Shown: piece after piece, positions 20,372 to 32,180 of the stretch
Position numbering within the stretch: the first letter of the stretch is position 1
Layout of the letters: each line of letters opens with the position of its first letter
Assembly (NCBI GenBank): GCA_947069175.1
Contig: CAMTDV010000017.1
Coordinates: forward strand, 51,593,137-51,657,136
Direction of reading: 5' to 3'
Length of the DNA stretch: 64,000 bases
Source of the DNA: Scalesia atractyloides
Taxonomy: Eukaryota; Streptophyta; Magnoliopsida; Asterales; Asteraceae
Made by a program: the position numbers and the translations under genes
Notes under the pieces: model-generated
Seen by the model: only the letters and a program-made list of their open reading frames with translations
What the model was told of the DNA's origin: nothing
The model's database searches: none

Positions 20372-23300
20372 TCACGAGAACTCGTCGTCCAAACCATATT
20401 CAACCTCTGCATCCGCACCTGTCAAAAGATTATTCATACGGTTAAGCCTCAGTAAGTATTTAAACCATGAAAGAGTAAAAGGTTTGGTATAAAATCAGCT
20501 TTTTGTTCATCGGTGGATTTTCTCAATTCGTAACAACTTCTTTTGTAGCAATCACGAATAAAATGGTAACGAATATCGATACGTTTAGTTCGAGAGTGAT
20601 GAACAGGATTTTTTGTTATGTCGATTGCTGCCTTATTGTCTACATATGGTGGATTGTCAAGAAATTGCAATTTATAGTCTCTCATCTGTTGTTGTATCCA
20701 CAAGATTTGTGAACAACAATTGGAAGCCGAGATGTACTCAGCCTTGCAAGTAGAGAGAGCGACTGTGGTTTGTTTCTTGCACTGCCATGTTACTAAACGT
20801 GTTCCGAAGAACTGGCAACCGGCCGTCGTAGACTTTGAATTCAACTTGTCAACACCGAAATCAGAGTTAGCATATCCAGTCAGATCGAAGTTGTCATTCT
20901 TTGGGTACCACAAGCTGGTGCTTGGACATCCCTTCAAGTATCTGAAAATTCACTTCACGATCTGCATGTGAGATATTCTGGGACTTGATTGATAACGTGC
21001 ACAGAGGCAGGTAGGATACATGATATCTGGGCGAGATGCCGTCAGATACACCAATGATCCTATCATCAACCTGTAAAGAGTATCATCAACTTTGGTTTCG
21101 GTTTCATCAATGCAAATTCCGTGATTGAGTGCCAGAGGAGTAGATAACGGCTTCGTGCTTTCCATCTCAAACTTCTTCAAAATATCATGAACGTATTTGG
21201 GTTTGATGAATGAAAATACCGTCTGGCAACTGATCAACTTGTAATCCGAGAAAGAATTTCATTTCGCCCATGGAGCTTATATCGAATTTCTTCTTCATGA
21301 TAGCCTCAAACTCTTTGCAAAGATCGTCGTTTGTCGAACCAAATATGATGTCATCCACATAGATTTGTACGATAATCAGATGATTTCCAACTTCTCTAGT
21401 AAAGAGCGTACTATCCACTGTTCCTCTAATAAAGCCGTTGCCGACAAGATGTTGAGATAACGTCTCATACCAGGCTCTCGGGGCCTGATGCAAACCATAT
21501 AGTGCTCTATCCAGGAAATAAGCTTTCTTCTTGTTCAGCGGATCGACAAAACCCGGTGGTTGGCCGACGTAAACTTGCTCTCGTAGCTTACCATATAGAA
21601 AAGCGGGTTTCACATCTAACTGGTACACTTTAAATCCTTTCCAAGCAGCAAATGCAATGAAAATGCGAATGGACTCCAATCTAGCAACTGGTGCACACAC
21701 TTCTGTATAATCAATTCCTTCATGTTGATGGAATCCTTTGACAACGAGTCGAGCTTTGTTGCGCACTATAACTCCATGATCATCGCGCTTGCACTTGAAG
21801 ACCCATTTAGCATCTATCGCCTTTTGATTCTCCGGTAGGTCAACAAGCTTCCATACTCCCAACTTTTTGAACTATAATAATTCTTCTTGCATTGCTTGCA
21901 CCCAGTTCTCATCGCCTAAAGCTTCAGAAACATTCTTCGGCTCAGTTTAGGATATGAAACATGAATAATATCAATAATCTTGAATCGGAGCTACTCATAT
22001 ATAGAAACAACTCAAAGCTTTGTTGATCTGGCTCCTTGTTCGTACACCAACTTGCAATTCACCAATTATAGAATTTGATGGGTGGTATGAATAAGATCTT
22101 GGCATCACCTCACTTGGAACATCAACAGTATTCTCCTGATTAGTAATATTCTGATCTACCACCGCTTCAACTATAGGAGCACTAGAAGACACTTCATTTT
22201 GATTACCCAGGCCAGCAGATTAATTTAACATGCTAGGGATCTGCTCGAACTCTTCATCAGAAGAAGATTCTCCATCATCATCAAATGTCGGAGCCTCGTC
22301 AGAGTCGGAACTATATGCTTGAGAAAGATTGGGTTCCACTGTAGCATTCACTTGTTCTGTAGCAGGTGTCACTGGTTGTGCTTGAGTTTCTTGAACACCG
22401 CTAGTACTTGGACCTGCACCAGAAGACGAAGATGACCCAACAATTGGTTGATTAACCACTATTGGTCTGACAATCTGCTCTTGATTAGCCGACTTATGTA
22501 GATAATATAACACTGCAATGTCTTCTTCAGAAGGCTCTTCGGGCAAGTCAAATGATTTCCACAATTCCCTATAATTGAACAACCAAGCATCGCCGGCTCT
22601 TTGAATAGGAGTTGTATATCGAAAACAATCGACGTGATGTGCTTCTACCACTCTTCTCAAACTTGGAAGATATACTCTCTTGAGTGGAGTCGCATAGCCG
22701 ACAAAGAAACCATCTATTGACTTGGCACCAAACTTTCCATCTGAATCAATAACAGTACAAGGTGCACCAAATGGTTCTAAGTACTTCAGATTGGGTTTCC
22801 TTCGGTTTAGCATTTCGAAACAAGTCTTCTTGGTAGGTTTGACCGTTAAGACCCTGTTCAATGTATAGCATGCTGCTGCGACTGCTTCACTCCAGAAACT
22901 GACAGGAAATTTTGAATCAGCAAGCATAGTTCTCGTTGTTTCTATTAACGTTCTATTCTTCCTCTCAGCTACTCCATTTTGTTGCAGAGTGTATGGAGCA
23001 CTGAATTCGTGTAAATGCCTTTGTCGTTACAGATTCTTTCATTGGGCATTCTTGAATTCCGTACCGTTGTCACTTCGAATTCGTCTAATAGGGAGATGGT
23101 ACATATTTTCAATCTTCCTAAAGAGGATCATGAGATTATCAAACGTTTCTTCTTTGCTCTCTTAGAAGAAGACCCATGAAAACCTTGAATAATCATCAGT
23201 GACGACAAGACAATACAGATCTCCAGATATACTACGAACATTCACTGGACCGAAGAGATCCATATGCAGTCTTTTGAGCGGCAGCTTGAAGGAGTTAAGA

Positions 23301-23869
23301 ATCTTCTTTGGATGAGACTTTTTCACTTGCTTTCCTTTCTTACATACCAAACAACTATCGGTCATTTGAAAGCTTTCTGAGGTGTATATGACCCATCTTT
23401 CAGTGCCAAAGAATTGACTCCTTCTATGTGGCCTTCGTTATGAAACATTGAGCCGACTTTGAAGTAGTGGTAGCAACGCTCATATGTAGCACATAAAGAT
23501 CATTCTCTCGAGGAGGACGCTTGAGAATCCATTCTTCTGGAATTTTAAAGCCCGGCTTGATGATCATGCACTCCTTATCATTGAAATGGGTGGTAAACTG
23601 TTTATCACAGATATGAGAGATACTGAGAAGATTGTTCTCCAGCTCGGTGATATAATTGACCTTATCAAACGACACCACACCATTAGATAGCTTTCTTTAT
23701 ACAACGATTCTACCTCCTTGATTGCCCGCGAATCCCACGTACTCTCCATTGATTGCTTTAATATCGAAGAGCAAGGCACGCATCCCAGCCATGTGACGTG
23801 AAGCTCGCTATCCATAATCCACTTCGACAAGATGGATCTTTGGAGCCCCTGCACATGTAAACAACTCAT
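20372..23869 (-). pseudogene. pol of Sirevirus B (interrupted)
   Basis: Collinear with the A pol. The protease at about 23800-23830 has lost one base inside its catalytic Asp-Ser-Gly codons. Integrase covers about 22220-23365 (HMDLFGPVNVRSISGDLYC, SDNGTEF, NGVAERKNR present across breaks). A serine- and acid-rich linker ends at 22220. RT at 21185-21862 is a clean 225-codon frame with ARLVVKGFHQHEGIDYTE and YVDDIIFGS. The RT-RNase H link is at 20950-21237 and RNase H at 20449-20937 (ALSTCKAEYISAS). The pol stop is TGA at 20372-20374. Fewer breaks than in A lie in RT, but protease, integrase and junction lesions rule out activity. Confidence 0.92.
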
Positions 23870-25608
23870 TTAAAGAAAGAAACCCAAGCCTTTCCGGTCT
23901 TGGGTGGAATCGGAATATCGTAAGTAGGAGTTTTTAAATCAGCATTTGGAACTTTCTGTTCAGTCTTTGTGTCATTGACATTTTCATTTTAGACTGATAC
24001 GGACTTTGCAATTTCAGATGATGTTGTTTTCTTTGCAACCCATGATTGTGATTTCATTCGAGCTTTCTTAATATAGAATTTTGAATCTTTGTTTTCATTC
24101 GATTTAGAAGTTTCACCTTTTTTAAAAATTGATTTCTCAAACTTAGATTCAGTTTTAGGTTTCACTTCGATGTTAGATTCATTGTTTCGTTTTAAGATTG
24201 TGATTGGTTTTACAATCTCTGGGCAAACTGTATTTCTTCCATGATACACAGGCTTTGATTTCGGACACTTTGCGAGCAATGTGACCAACTTCATTGCATT
24301 TGAAGCAAGTCCGAGTATCAGAATGTCCATTCGTGGGTTTTACTCCACTTGTGGATTTAGCCTTATCCCGAAGTTCCTTCTCCTTTTTAAATTCATCATT
24401 TGATTGCTTCCCAATCAAATTCTCTTCTTGAACCGTGTTTGTCCCATAAATGAAATTCAAGTTTTTATTCTTGTATTCATGAAATGGGACTTTTGTTTCT
24501 TTTTCGGTTCATCTTCTACTTCCAAACCCAAACCCGCTCTCCTGTACTCAGGAAAGTCACCACCATTCCTTCGGTAGTTGTTAAAACTTTCTTGGGTTTT
24601 GAATAAAACTTTTTCTCATTTCTTTCCAGATCATCTGATGAAACTTCAACCAGTTTGAACAGTTTATCGATTGGATCTTGTTTCACATTTCGAATCGAAA
24701 AACTATCATCAAAATATAGTCTATCTGAATCCTTAACTTTGTACATCACAACGTTAGGATCATCACTTAGGCTATCTTCAGAAGATGTATCGTCATTTTC
24801 GGATTGTCATTCCAAACTGTTCGAACTTGAGTTGGCGCTCTCAAAGCTGCCATCATCAGAATCATTTCCCAAAACATTTTCGACCACATTTTTCACAACC
24901 GTCTCATTGTCATCATTGATGTCGTATAGACTACATCAATGTTCTTAGGCAACTTATCACTTGTTTCTAATAAAAGTGTTATGTTAGTTGCCTTTTTAAT
25001 TCCATCCACTTTCTTGTGACAGTAACTTGCAAGTAGTGGGGGTGGAACATTGTTGTACTCTTTACGTTTCATACGTTTTGGTTTTTCAGTAATTTCCTCT
25101 GACTTAATCGTAGGAAGAATGTGATCGATGACATAAGCGTTGGTAGTGTTGCTAAGCAAAAGTTGCCTAACCCGTTCATTTTCAATTTTCATGTCTTAAA
25201 GCTCTTGCCTTGTTTCAGCAATGGTGTTTATATACATGTTAATTGCCTCTTGTTTTTCAATTACCGTTGCTTTTAACATTCTTATTGAGGTGGCTTGTTC
25301 TAAATTTTCTTTTTCAACATTGCAATAAGTGCCTTTCATCTTATCATAAGCTTCTTTCATCGTGCGATAATCATATCTAAAATTTTCGTTATGCACATTT
25401 ATCACTTATGATTTGATCTTTTTAAACACATTGCTCATAAGACTTTGTGCACTTTGTGCAAGGTTTTTCAACCTCCACAACTTTCACAACTTCTTTTTCA
25501 ATAGCTTTTACCTCAGAACCCACCTGTTTCAGATTAGCCATCATTGCTTTGTTAGCAATCTCTGTGAGGTTCTCTTCGTTCATCTCCTTCGTCACGTCAA
25601 TGACCTCC
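23870..25608 (-). pseudogene. gag of Sirevirus B, C-terminal part
   Basis: Minus-strand frames continue gag after element C: a coiled and acidic region (EAYDKMKG..., TTNAYVIDHILPTI at about 25090-25400), an acidic part at 24516-24948, and the second zinc knuckle CFKCNEVGHIARK near 24290 with a frameshift before its last cysteine. A lysine-rich linker follows at 23989-24250. All match A in order. Confidence 0.85.
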
Positions 25609-25613
25609 TCAAC
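25609..25613. other. Target-site duplication of element C, left copy
   Basis: TCAAC, repeated at 28659-28663. Removing C and one copy rejoins the B gag reading frame. Confidence 0.9.
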
Positions 25614-26160
25614 TATTGATGCATTATGTGTTCGTCACTTGTCGAATAGGCTAGATTGAGCGTGTGTTGAATATTGTATAGGTTGGAATCGAACACACGA
25701 CTGAAATACGAAGATTATAGTGTAAAAGGGAACAAGTTCGCCCGAACTTGACGTGTATTGGTTAAGTTCACTCGGACTTGATGTGCCTTTAGTCAAGTTC
25801 GCCCGAACTTGACTATACAAGGCCACGTTCGCTTGAGAAGTGCATGTTGATGTCAAGTTCGGCCGAACTTGACATAGTCAAGTTCGCCCGAACTTACCTC
25901 CACTCCAGCGAACTTGTCTCCCTATATATAGGTGTGTTGTTCATTTTGTCATTTGAGTTTTTTGGCATCCCTACGGGGAGGTGCTACCGGATTCTCTCCA
26001 AGAACTTCGGCAGCTGGACATATAAAGATGTATACTCTTTCGGTATGAATGAAGACTTCCACTGCATTCTACTTCTACTCCATTCTTAATAACATTCTAC
26101 CGAGTCGGTTTACGTTTATCCATTAACTTACGTCTAGAACCGATTGAACACAGACCTTCA
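25614..26160 (+). repeat. 5' LTR of element C
   Basis: Begins TATTGATGCATT (first G mutated) and ends CACAGACCTTCA. TATA-like CTATATATAG lies near 25922-25931. About five dyad repeats lie upstream of it at 25734-25915. Confidence 0.9.
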
Positions 26161-26398
26161 ATTGGTATCAAAGCTACGGTTATCACTTACGCTCATGAAT
26201 TTGGACATTTATGGACATTAGGAGGGGTTTTAGACGTAAATCATCAAATAAACATACAATCCATGGACAAAATCTAAAATTGAACGGATAGGATTGTTAG
26301 AAAACCATTTTTGACCAGATCTATAGTGGAATCATCTCGAAATTCGAAGAAATAAGGATTTTGGATCGAAAAATGTGAAAATAGGCTGATTTGGGATA

Positions 26399-26662
26399 TC
26401 AAGTTCGCCCGAACTTGACCTGTGGAGGTCAAGTTCGCCCGAACTTGACAAGGATTTTCATGATTTTTCATCAAGTTCGCCCGAACTTGATTGATTTTCA
26501 TTGAAAAAAGCATAAGTTCGCCCGAACTTGTATCATGTTTGATCAAGTTCGCCCGAACTTGATCAAGTTCGCCCAAACTTGATAAGGTTCGCCCGAACTT
26601 GTGTGTTGGGAGACCAAGTTCGCCGAACTTGGTGATGGTGACCAAGTTCGCCCGAACTTGGT
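26399..26662. repeat. Dyad repeat array inside element C
   Basis: Nine copies in 264 bp, mostly with extended complementary arms (TGATCAAG...CTTGATCA, GACCAAG...CTTGGTC). Starts are about 20, 30 or 40 bp apart. Confidence 0.9.
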
Positions 26663-28114
26663 CCAATGCCTAAAAAAATTTGTTGATCGTATTGATGAGA
26701 TGAATGTCCAGAAAAATTTTGGCGATAGAATTTTTTTGGGTTTTCGAAGACCGAACCGGGATGTTCGGGGACACCGTCTAGAGCTTCAGAGTACAGATTT
26801 AGTGATTCGGTAACAAAACTTTGAAGATAACGGGAGAGTCATTGATACCAATGCAGAATGTTGATCTTTTGGGTGTCGTGACTAGTAATGGGCCTAAACG
26901 TTAAATCTGCATTTGTTAAAAACTGAAAGTTCCGGATTTCAGGGGGAATTTCAGTGAAAATTTCAGTATGGTCAAAATTTGCAAAAATGAGGGGGAATAA
27001 AAAATTTTCAATATTTGAAGATTCCGGCATTTTTGAAATTTGTGACTACTGCAACAGTATCCGGGTGGTTACCGATTGTAGATTTTTGAGAAATGCATAG
27101 AATTGAGATTCATTGAGATTTTGTGATCATAGGAAGTTCCGATTTATCAGATCATGATACAGATTGATGCTTAAGGGTTAGAGTTCTGATCTCTGGTTAA
27201 GGAACAGTTAGCTGGATTAGCATTCGTTAGTACCGATGAAGGAACTGAGGATGTTCAAAACGTTCAGTGATGATCTTAGGATTAATGACTAGCTCCGAAG
27301 ACGGATGGTTTCAAAATTACCAAGGAGATCTGAAGTTATCCAAAATATGCTAACTGATGATAGCCTTTGGTGGCCATTATTTTTAGTCTTCAAGCATATG
27401 AATCATTCTTCTCTTTGGGCTAACCGCCATTGGATGATGATGTTTGGTGATTAAGTGGCGCTGGTCTACCGGAGATAGCTATATATCTGGCATTATGACT
27501 GAAGAGGAAGAATGTGATTTTGGTCACGGACGTATGTTTCTCAGATTCGATGCATTACCAGATTATCTGTTTCTGATGAAGATTTGTTGATTGAGCAGAT
27601 TACTGATTTGCTAATCAAATCTTTCTGAAGGGTGCTTAACTGCGATTACGGAAATCGGGATTTCGATTTTCGAGGGTATTCGTTGATTTGAAGTTTTCCG
27701 ATGCGGTGATTCAAAGTTTCTATCAATTGCGGATGAGTTTTGCTACTTTAGGAGTGTGCGGAATAAACTCTCGATGCTCAATGCTTATTCAAAAACTGAA
27801 CTCGGATGCGGTTATTGTCGAAATGGAGAAGCTGCTGCATTGATTAGCTTCGAGTTGATGTTTATTCGAAAAAAATTTATCGGTCAAGTAAATCAGAGGA
27901 GTCAGAAACCACGCAACCAAAGATCTGAACTGGAGATTTCAGCGGTTTTGAAAGTTGTTAATGCAAACCCGTATCATCAATTAAGGGGGAATCTGTTGAC
28001 GCGTCTCGACAACATCGGTAGACACCTTGATTGAAGTTGCAGAGAATATTCAAACACGGCTCAAAGTTTTGAAGTTCAAGATCAAGCTTCGCCAGTACCG
28101 AACAAGGGGGAATC
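26663..28114 (+). other. Interior of element C without recognisable genes
   Basis: No gag or pol motif is visible in any frame. Purine tracts GGGGGAAT occur at 26941-26950, 26989-27000, 27983-27992 and 28104-28113; the last abuts the 3' LTR and serves as polypurine tract. Confidence 0.75.
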
Positions 28115-28658
28115 TGTTGATGCATTTTGTGTTTGTCACTTGTCGAATAGGCTAGATTGAGCGTGTGTTGAATATTGTATAGGTTAGAATCAAACACACG
28201 ACCGAAATACGGAGATTATAGTGTAAAAGGGAACATGTTCGCCCGAACTTGACCTGTATTGGTCAAGTTCGCTCGAACTTGATGTGCCTTTAGTCAAGTT
28301 CGCCCGAACTTGACTATAAAAGGCCAAGTTCACTTGAGAAGTGCATGTTGATGTCAAGTTCGGCCGAACTTGACATAGTCAAGTTCGCCCGAACTTACCT
28401 CCACTCCAGCGAACTTGTCTCCCTATATATATGTGTGTTGTTCATTTTGTCATTTGAGTTTTGGGCATCCCTACGGGGAGGTGCTGCCGGATTCTCTCCG
28501 AAACTCCGGCAGCTGGACTTATAAAGATGTATACTCTTTCGGTATGAATGAAGACTTCCATGCATTCTACTTCTACTCCATTCTTAATAACATTCTACCG
28601 AATCGGTTTACGTTTATCCACTAACTTCCGTCTAGAACCGCCTGATCACCGACCTTCA
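28115..28658 (+). repeat. 3' LTR of element C
   Basis: Begins TGTTGATGCATT and ends CCGACCTTCA. It carries the dyad copies at 28230-28413, a TATA-like CTATATATATG near 28423, and a strong hairpin (28483-28491 with 28505-28513) downstream of the TATA. Confidence 0.92.
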
Positions 28659-28663
28659 TCAAC

Positions 28664-30395
28664 CTCTGGTTTCTTTTCTTCAGTCACTTGCTCTTGCGAT
28701 GAATTTCCAAAGCAATCTGCAAAACTAGAATTAAAGTTAGGAGAGATAATATTCTTCATCTTTGTCTCGTGATAGATCATTTCCTCTTATTCTGTTCTTT
28801 GCAAATACTGTTCTAGAATCGCATTCTCAAGAGCTGCATCCATTGATTCTGAATCATCCATGATCACTGCCATCAAAGCAACACCAGTCTTCTTACCAAT
28901 ATACTTATTCCAATCAAATCCTTCTTCTTCAGTAGTCACAACTAGAGCTTGTTCAGTTGGTTTTAAGGAATTATCTTGAACTTCAACTTGAGTTCTCTTT
29001 GGATATGGCTTGTATTGCAACGCTTAATTGTAATAGTCATTATTGTTGCCGAAAGGACTTTGGTTGCCACTTGCTTCTTGGTTGGTGCATTCGTATTTGA
29101 AGTGCCCCTTTTGTCGGCAATTGAAGCATGTAACTTTCGACTTGTCAAATCCAAGTTTGTTGATTGAATTACCAATGTCTCTTCACATAAGCGCTACAAA
29201 CTTTGTGACTCTTCTTATAATAGAAGCGAAGCTCCACTTGATATCCATCAGCTCTAATTCATCTTCATCAACTTGATCGTAATCCTCAACAGTCATTTCT
29301 GGATTTTCGATCTTCCCCGCAACTAAGCTTTCATAAGATTCGAGAACGGTTGCAAGGAGCGCTATGTGTTGCTTGGCAGTTTATTCAGAAAAAGCATTCT
29401 TCAGGTTAACTGCTATGTTGCACTAAAATACTTGGAATGATTTGTCTGATTTGACTGATTTGCTTGACTCTGAAATTGTGAATTTGAACCAGTGCTCGGA
29501 GGACTCTGATCATAACTCGGATATGATTGAATGTTCTGTAATTTGGTACGAATGATTCGAGGAATTCATATTCGCACTGAACGCCGTTTGAATCTTCAGA
29601 CTCGAAATATCTTGAGCACCACTTTTGTAATACAAACCAACGTCTTGAACAACATTCGCATTCTTTGATTTAGCCATTTTCATCAGCTCCATTTCATGTC
29701 CTTCTAATTTGTCAATGAACGATGATAACTTGAAATGTTGCCAACTGGACTGTTTTTCAATATCATCAAGTAAGTCGACCGCTCTCCTTCAGGAAGTGCG
29801 TCTGCTAGTTATCAATCTGTTCTTCATTAGTTTTCAGAATACTGTGCCTTCGTATTTGAACCATCAGATGACAATATCGATCAATCATTTGCTTTATGGT
29901 CTCGCCTTTAATTATTGTAAATATGTCGAACTCTTTCTTGATTAAAGCTTTCTTGCTCTTGATCATCTCGTCACTTCCCAGGTATTTTGCACAAAGAGCA
30001 TCCCATAGCAATTGTGAAGTAATACATTCGGGTAGTAAGATCAAGATATCTTCCTTCACAAATTGTTGTATCAAACTGATCATTTTCTTTTCAACTCCGT
30101 ACGCATCTTTATGTTCTGGTGTGAACTTGACCAAAGCGAGATCTTGACCACGTTCATCTTTTGGCCATTTGTATCCGGTTTCCACAGCAACCCAACTGTG
30201 AAATTGGTTGGCTTGAACCCAGTTTACAAACTTTTCCTTCCATTCTTCGAACTCGTCCATACTCATTAGCTTTGAAAGATTAACTTACATTCCCATCTCG
30301 TTATCCAGATTCATCTGGTTTACCGCGTTTGCGTTTACGTTTGCGTTTGCATTTGATTTAGAAGCCACTGTTGAAGTAAAGGCGTAATCATCCAT
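28664..30395 (-). pseudogene. gag of Sirevirus B, N-terminal part
   Basis: The start ATG lies at 30393-30395, followed by a repetitive Asn-Ala stretch, then a stop near 30289. The gag core is at 29805-30266 (MSMDEFEEWKEKFVNWVQAN, IKSKKALIKKEFDIF). Later parts follow in broken frames at 29510-29692, 28963-29175 and 28787-29020, with the first zinc knuckle near 29105-29140. The frame reads through the C insertion point (KKPEV joined to EEVIDVT). Same role and layout as the A gag. Confidence 0.88.
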
Positions 30396-30949
30396 CTCGA
30401 CAGACTAAGGGTTTAACTGAAAACACGTTCAAAACTTGAAAAAGATTAGCAAACTAACAAGTTCGGTCGAACTTGTGAAGAAAACAAATTTCAAATTCAA
30501 TTTCAACAAGTTCAGGCGAACTTGATTTTGGCTTTGAAAAAATTCCAAGTTATCTCCAAGTTCGGGCGAGCTTATGAGAAATTTCAACAAATATTGACCA
30601 GTTCGGTCGAACTTAGTCAAAATTTCCTGAAAAATCAATCAAGTTCGGGCGAAGATGGTTAAAATCAACAAAATTTGAGGATTTTAGACCAAGTTCGAGC
30701 GAACTTGTTGTCTGAGTTCGAGCGAAGTTTGGTGTTCAAACATTTTCGACATGAATTCTATTGAATTTGATTCTCAAACTTTCAGGGGTTTGTAATTATG
30801 TGATTTTGTATGACATGTTCAAATTTTAGCCATTTTTGTCCATGAATTCATCAATTATGTGAAAAAGTTAAGAAAAATGGTAGAAATGAGTAGAAATAGA
30901 ATGATTCTTGTGTTGATTTCAGCAAATTTAGGTATCCAGGCTCTGATAC
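30396..30949 (-). repeat. Leader of Sirevirus B with a dyad repeat cluster
   Basis: The leader between primer-binding site and gag has about eight dyad copies at 30457-30731. No gene is seen. Confidence 0.82.
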
Positions 30950-30961
30950 CACTTGATAGGA
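30950..30961 (-). promoter_or_regulatory. Primer-binding site of Sirevirus B
   Basis: The minus strand reads TGGTATCAGAGC, two bases from the LTR end, exactly as in A. Confidence 0.9.
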
Positions 30962-30963
30962 CC

Positions 30964-31237
30964 GTCCTCCTCAGCTCTGGAATCTAAATTGTATCTAATG
31001 TCCAATATAAGCGGAAATTATATGACATGTTAATCAAATACAAAAGAATTACTGTTTAATTGTTAGTTTATTAAGTCCAAAAGTGTTACAATTGAGTTTC
31101 CAAACAGACAGAGCTTCACCGTCAATGTCGCAAAGTTTTTACAATGAGAGACCCATGACATTCTATATATAGACCTACAAGTTCGCTCGAAGTATGTCTT
31201 GGCTAGATCAAGTTTGGCTGAACTTGATCAGCCAACA
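30964..31237 (-). mobile_element. 5' LTR of Sirevirus B
   Basis: On the minus strand it starts TGTTGG at 31237 and ends GGTCCTATCA at 30964, matching the start and end style of the A LTR. TATA TATATATA at 31164-31171 and a minus-strand AATAAA near 31070 are in order. It is shorter than the A LTR (274 against about 400 bp), so the outer boundary is less certain. Two or three decayed dyads lie upstream of the TATA. Confidence 0.7.
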
Positions 31238-31862
31238 ATAACTTCGTGAAGGAAAGATAAACTCAGAAAGGCGAGATATGGGAGTAACACAAGGTATAGA
31301 AAAGAACAGGTAAGAAGAAATGAGGGGGATCATCTCTTTTTATAAAGGAAAACAGGCAACGATAGCTAACCATCCCATCAGGTCATTCGAAAAGGCGGCA
31401 TGCACATACCCCAAGAAAAGTTCAGCTAAATCAACACGTGGCTCAAAGACAAGGCAGGACACGCCAGCAGGATGAGTCATCGACGGTCATCCTAAAGTCT
31501 CTCAGATAAAACAAAACTTTATCTAAGAAACTGGGGGACTTGTAGATGTAGGGACGAAGACGGATCTACACCCGGTAACCAACCACCAGGCCGAACACCA
31601 CAAAAGTCACCCATCATTCGTATGATAAGCCGAATGGATCGCCCCCAAGACGCACATGAAAATATCCGATCTTCGGTCATATGATGTCATCTATTTGACT
31701 AGTATATATACCCCCCAAGTACAATGTAAGTACACACACAGTCAGTACCTGCGTCCTTAATTCTCTCTCTCTCTACTTTCTCTCTCTAAAAACCAATACT
31801 TACTCTCACACCGGAGGGTGGTCACAGAGGAACCCTCCAACTCCCCTATGGCGAGCCTAACA
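31238..31862 (+). mobile_element. Remnant of a Tat-type gypsy element (3' interior and LTR)
   Basis: A purine tract CTGGGGGACT (31537-31546) is followed by TGTAGATGTAGGGACG, a typical LTR start. Then come a TATA-like TATATATA near 31703, a pyrimidine-rich leader and an end at CCTAACA (31862). I infer the end of a Tat-like element whose rest is missing. No coding sequence remains. Confidence 0.45.
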
Positions 31863-32180
31863 TTTTGTTAAGTATGCAGGTCAATTCCAGTTATTTCATC
31901 ACAAGATCTTAAGTTGATCGATTCAGTATTCGGTTAGTTTTTGTATCTTCAATCATGTATCAAGAAATATAAGTTATTGGTTCTCTTGTGTGTTGACAAA
32001 AACATTTACATGCATTCTTTTTACAACTTCAAAGAGACCACACTCATCTAGTCGTCTTCCCCATCTCTAACTTGTTTCTTTAACTTACACTGATAATTTA
32101 GAGTGGCCGAGTCAACTCGTATCATCTATTCCTCTAGTCACCTTACAAACTATTAGATCTCCAATCGGGCATAAACTCAT

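Larger units (their letters stand above)
25614..28658 (+). mobile_element. Non-autonomous LTR retrotransposon C (3.0 kb) inside the B gag
   Basis: Two LTRs (25614-26160, 547 bp; 28115-28658, 544 bp) flank a 1.95-kb interior with no recognisable gag or pol. A 5-bp duplication TCAAC surrounds it. Primer-binding site TGGTATCAAAGC (one mismatch to the usual Met type) is at 26163-26174. The interior holds a dyad-repeat array (26399-26662) and four GGGGGAAT purine tracts. The palindromes and purine tracts are shared with Sireviruses, so a Sirevirus partner plausibly mobilised it. The LTRs differ at roughly two dozen sites by eye. Confidence 0.9.

Noticed and set aside
30293..30395. GCGTTT repeats at the B gag start as a microsatellite of interest
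   Set aside because: They simply encode an Asn-Ala run at the gag N-terminus.
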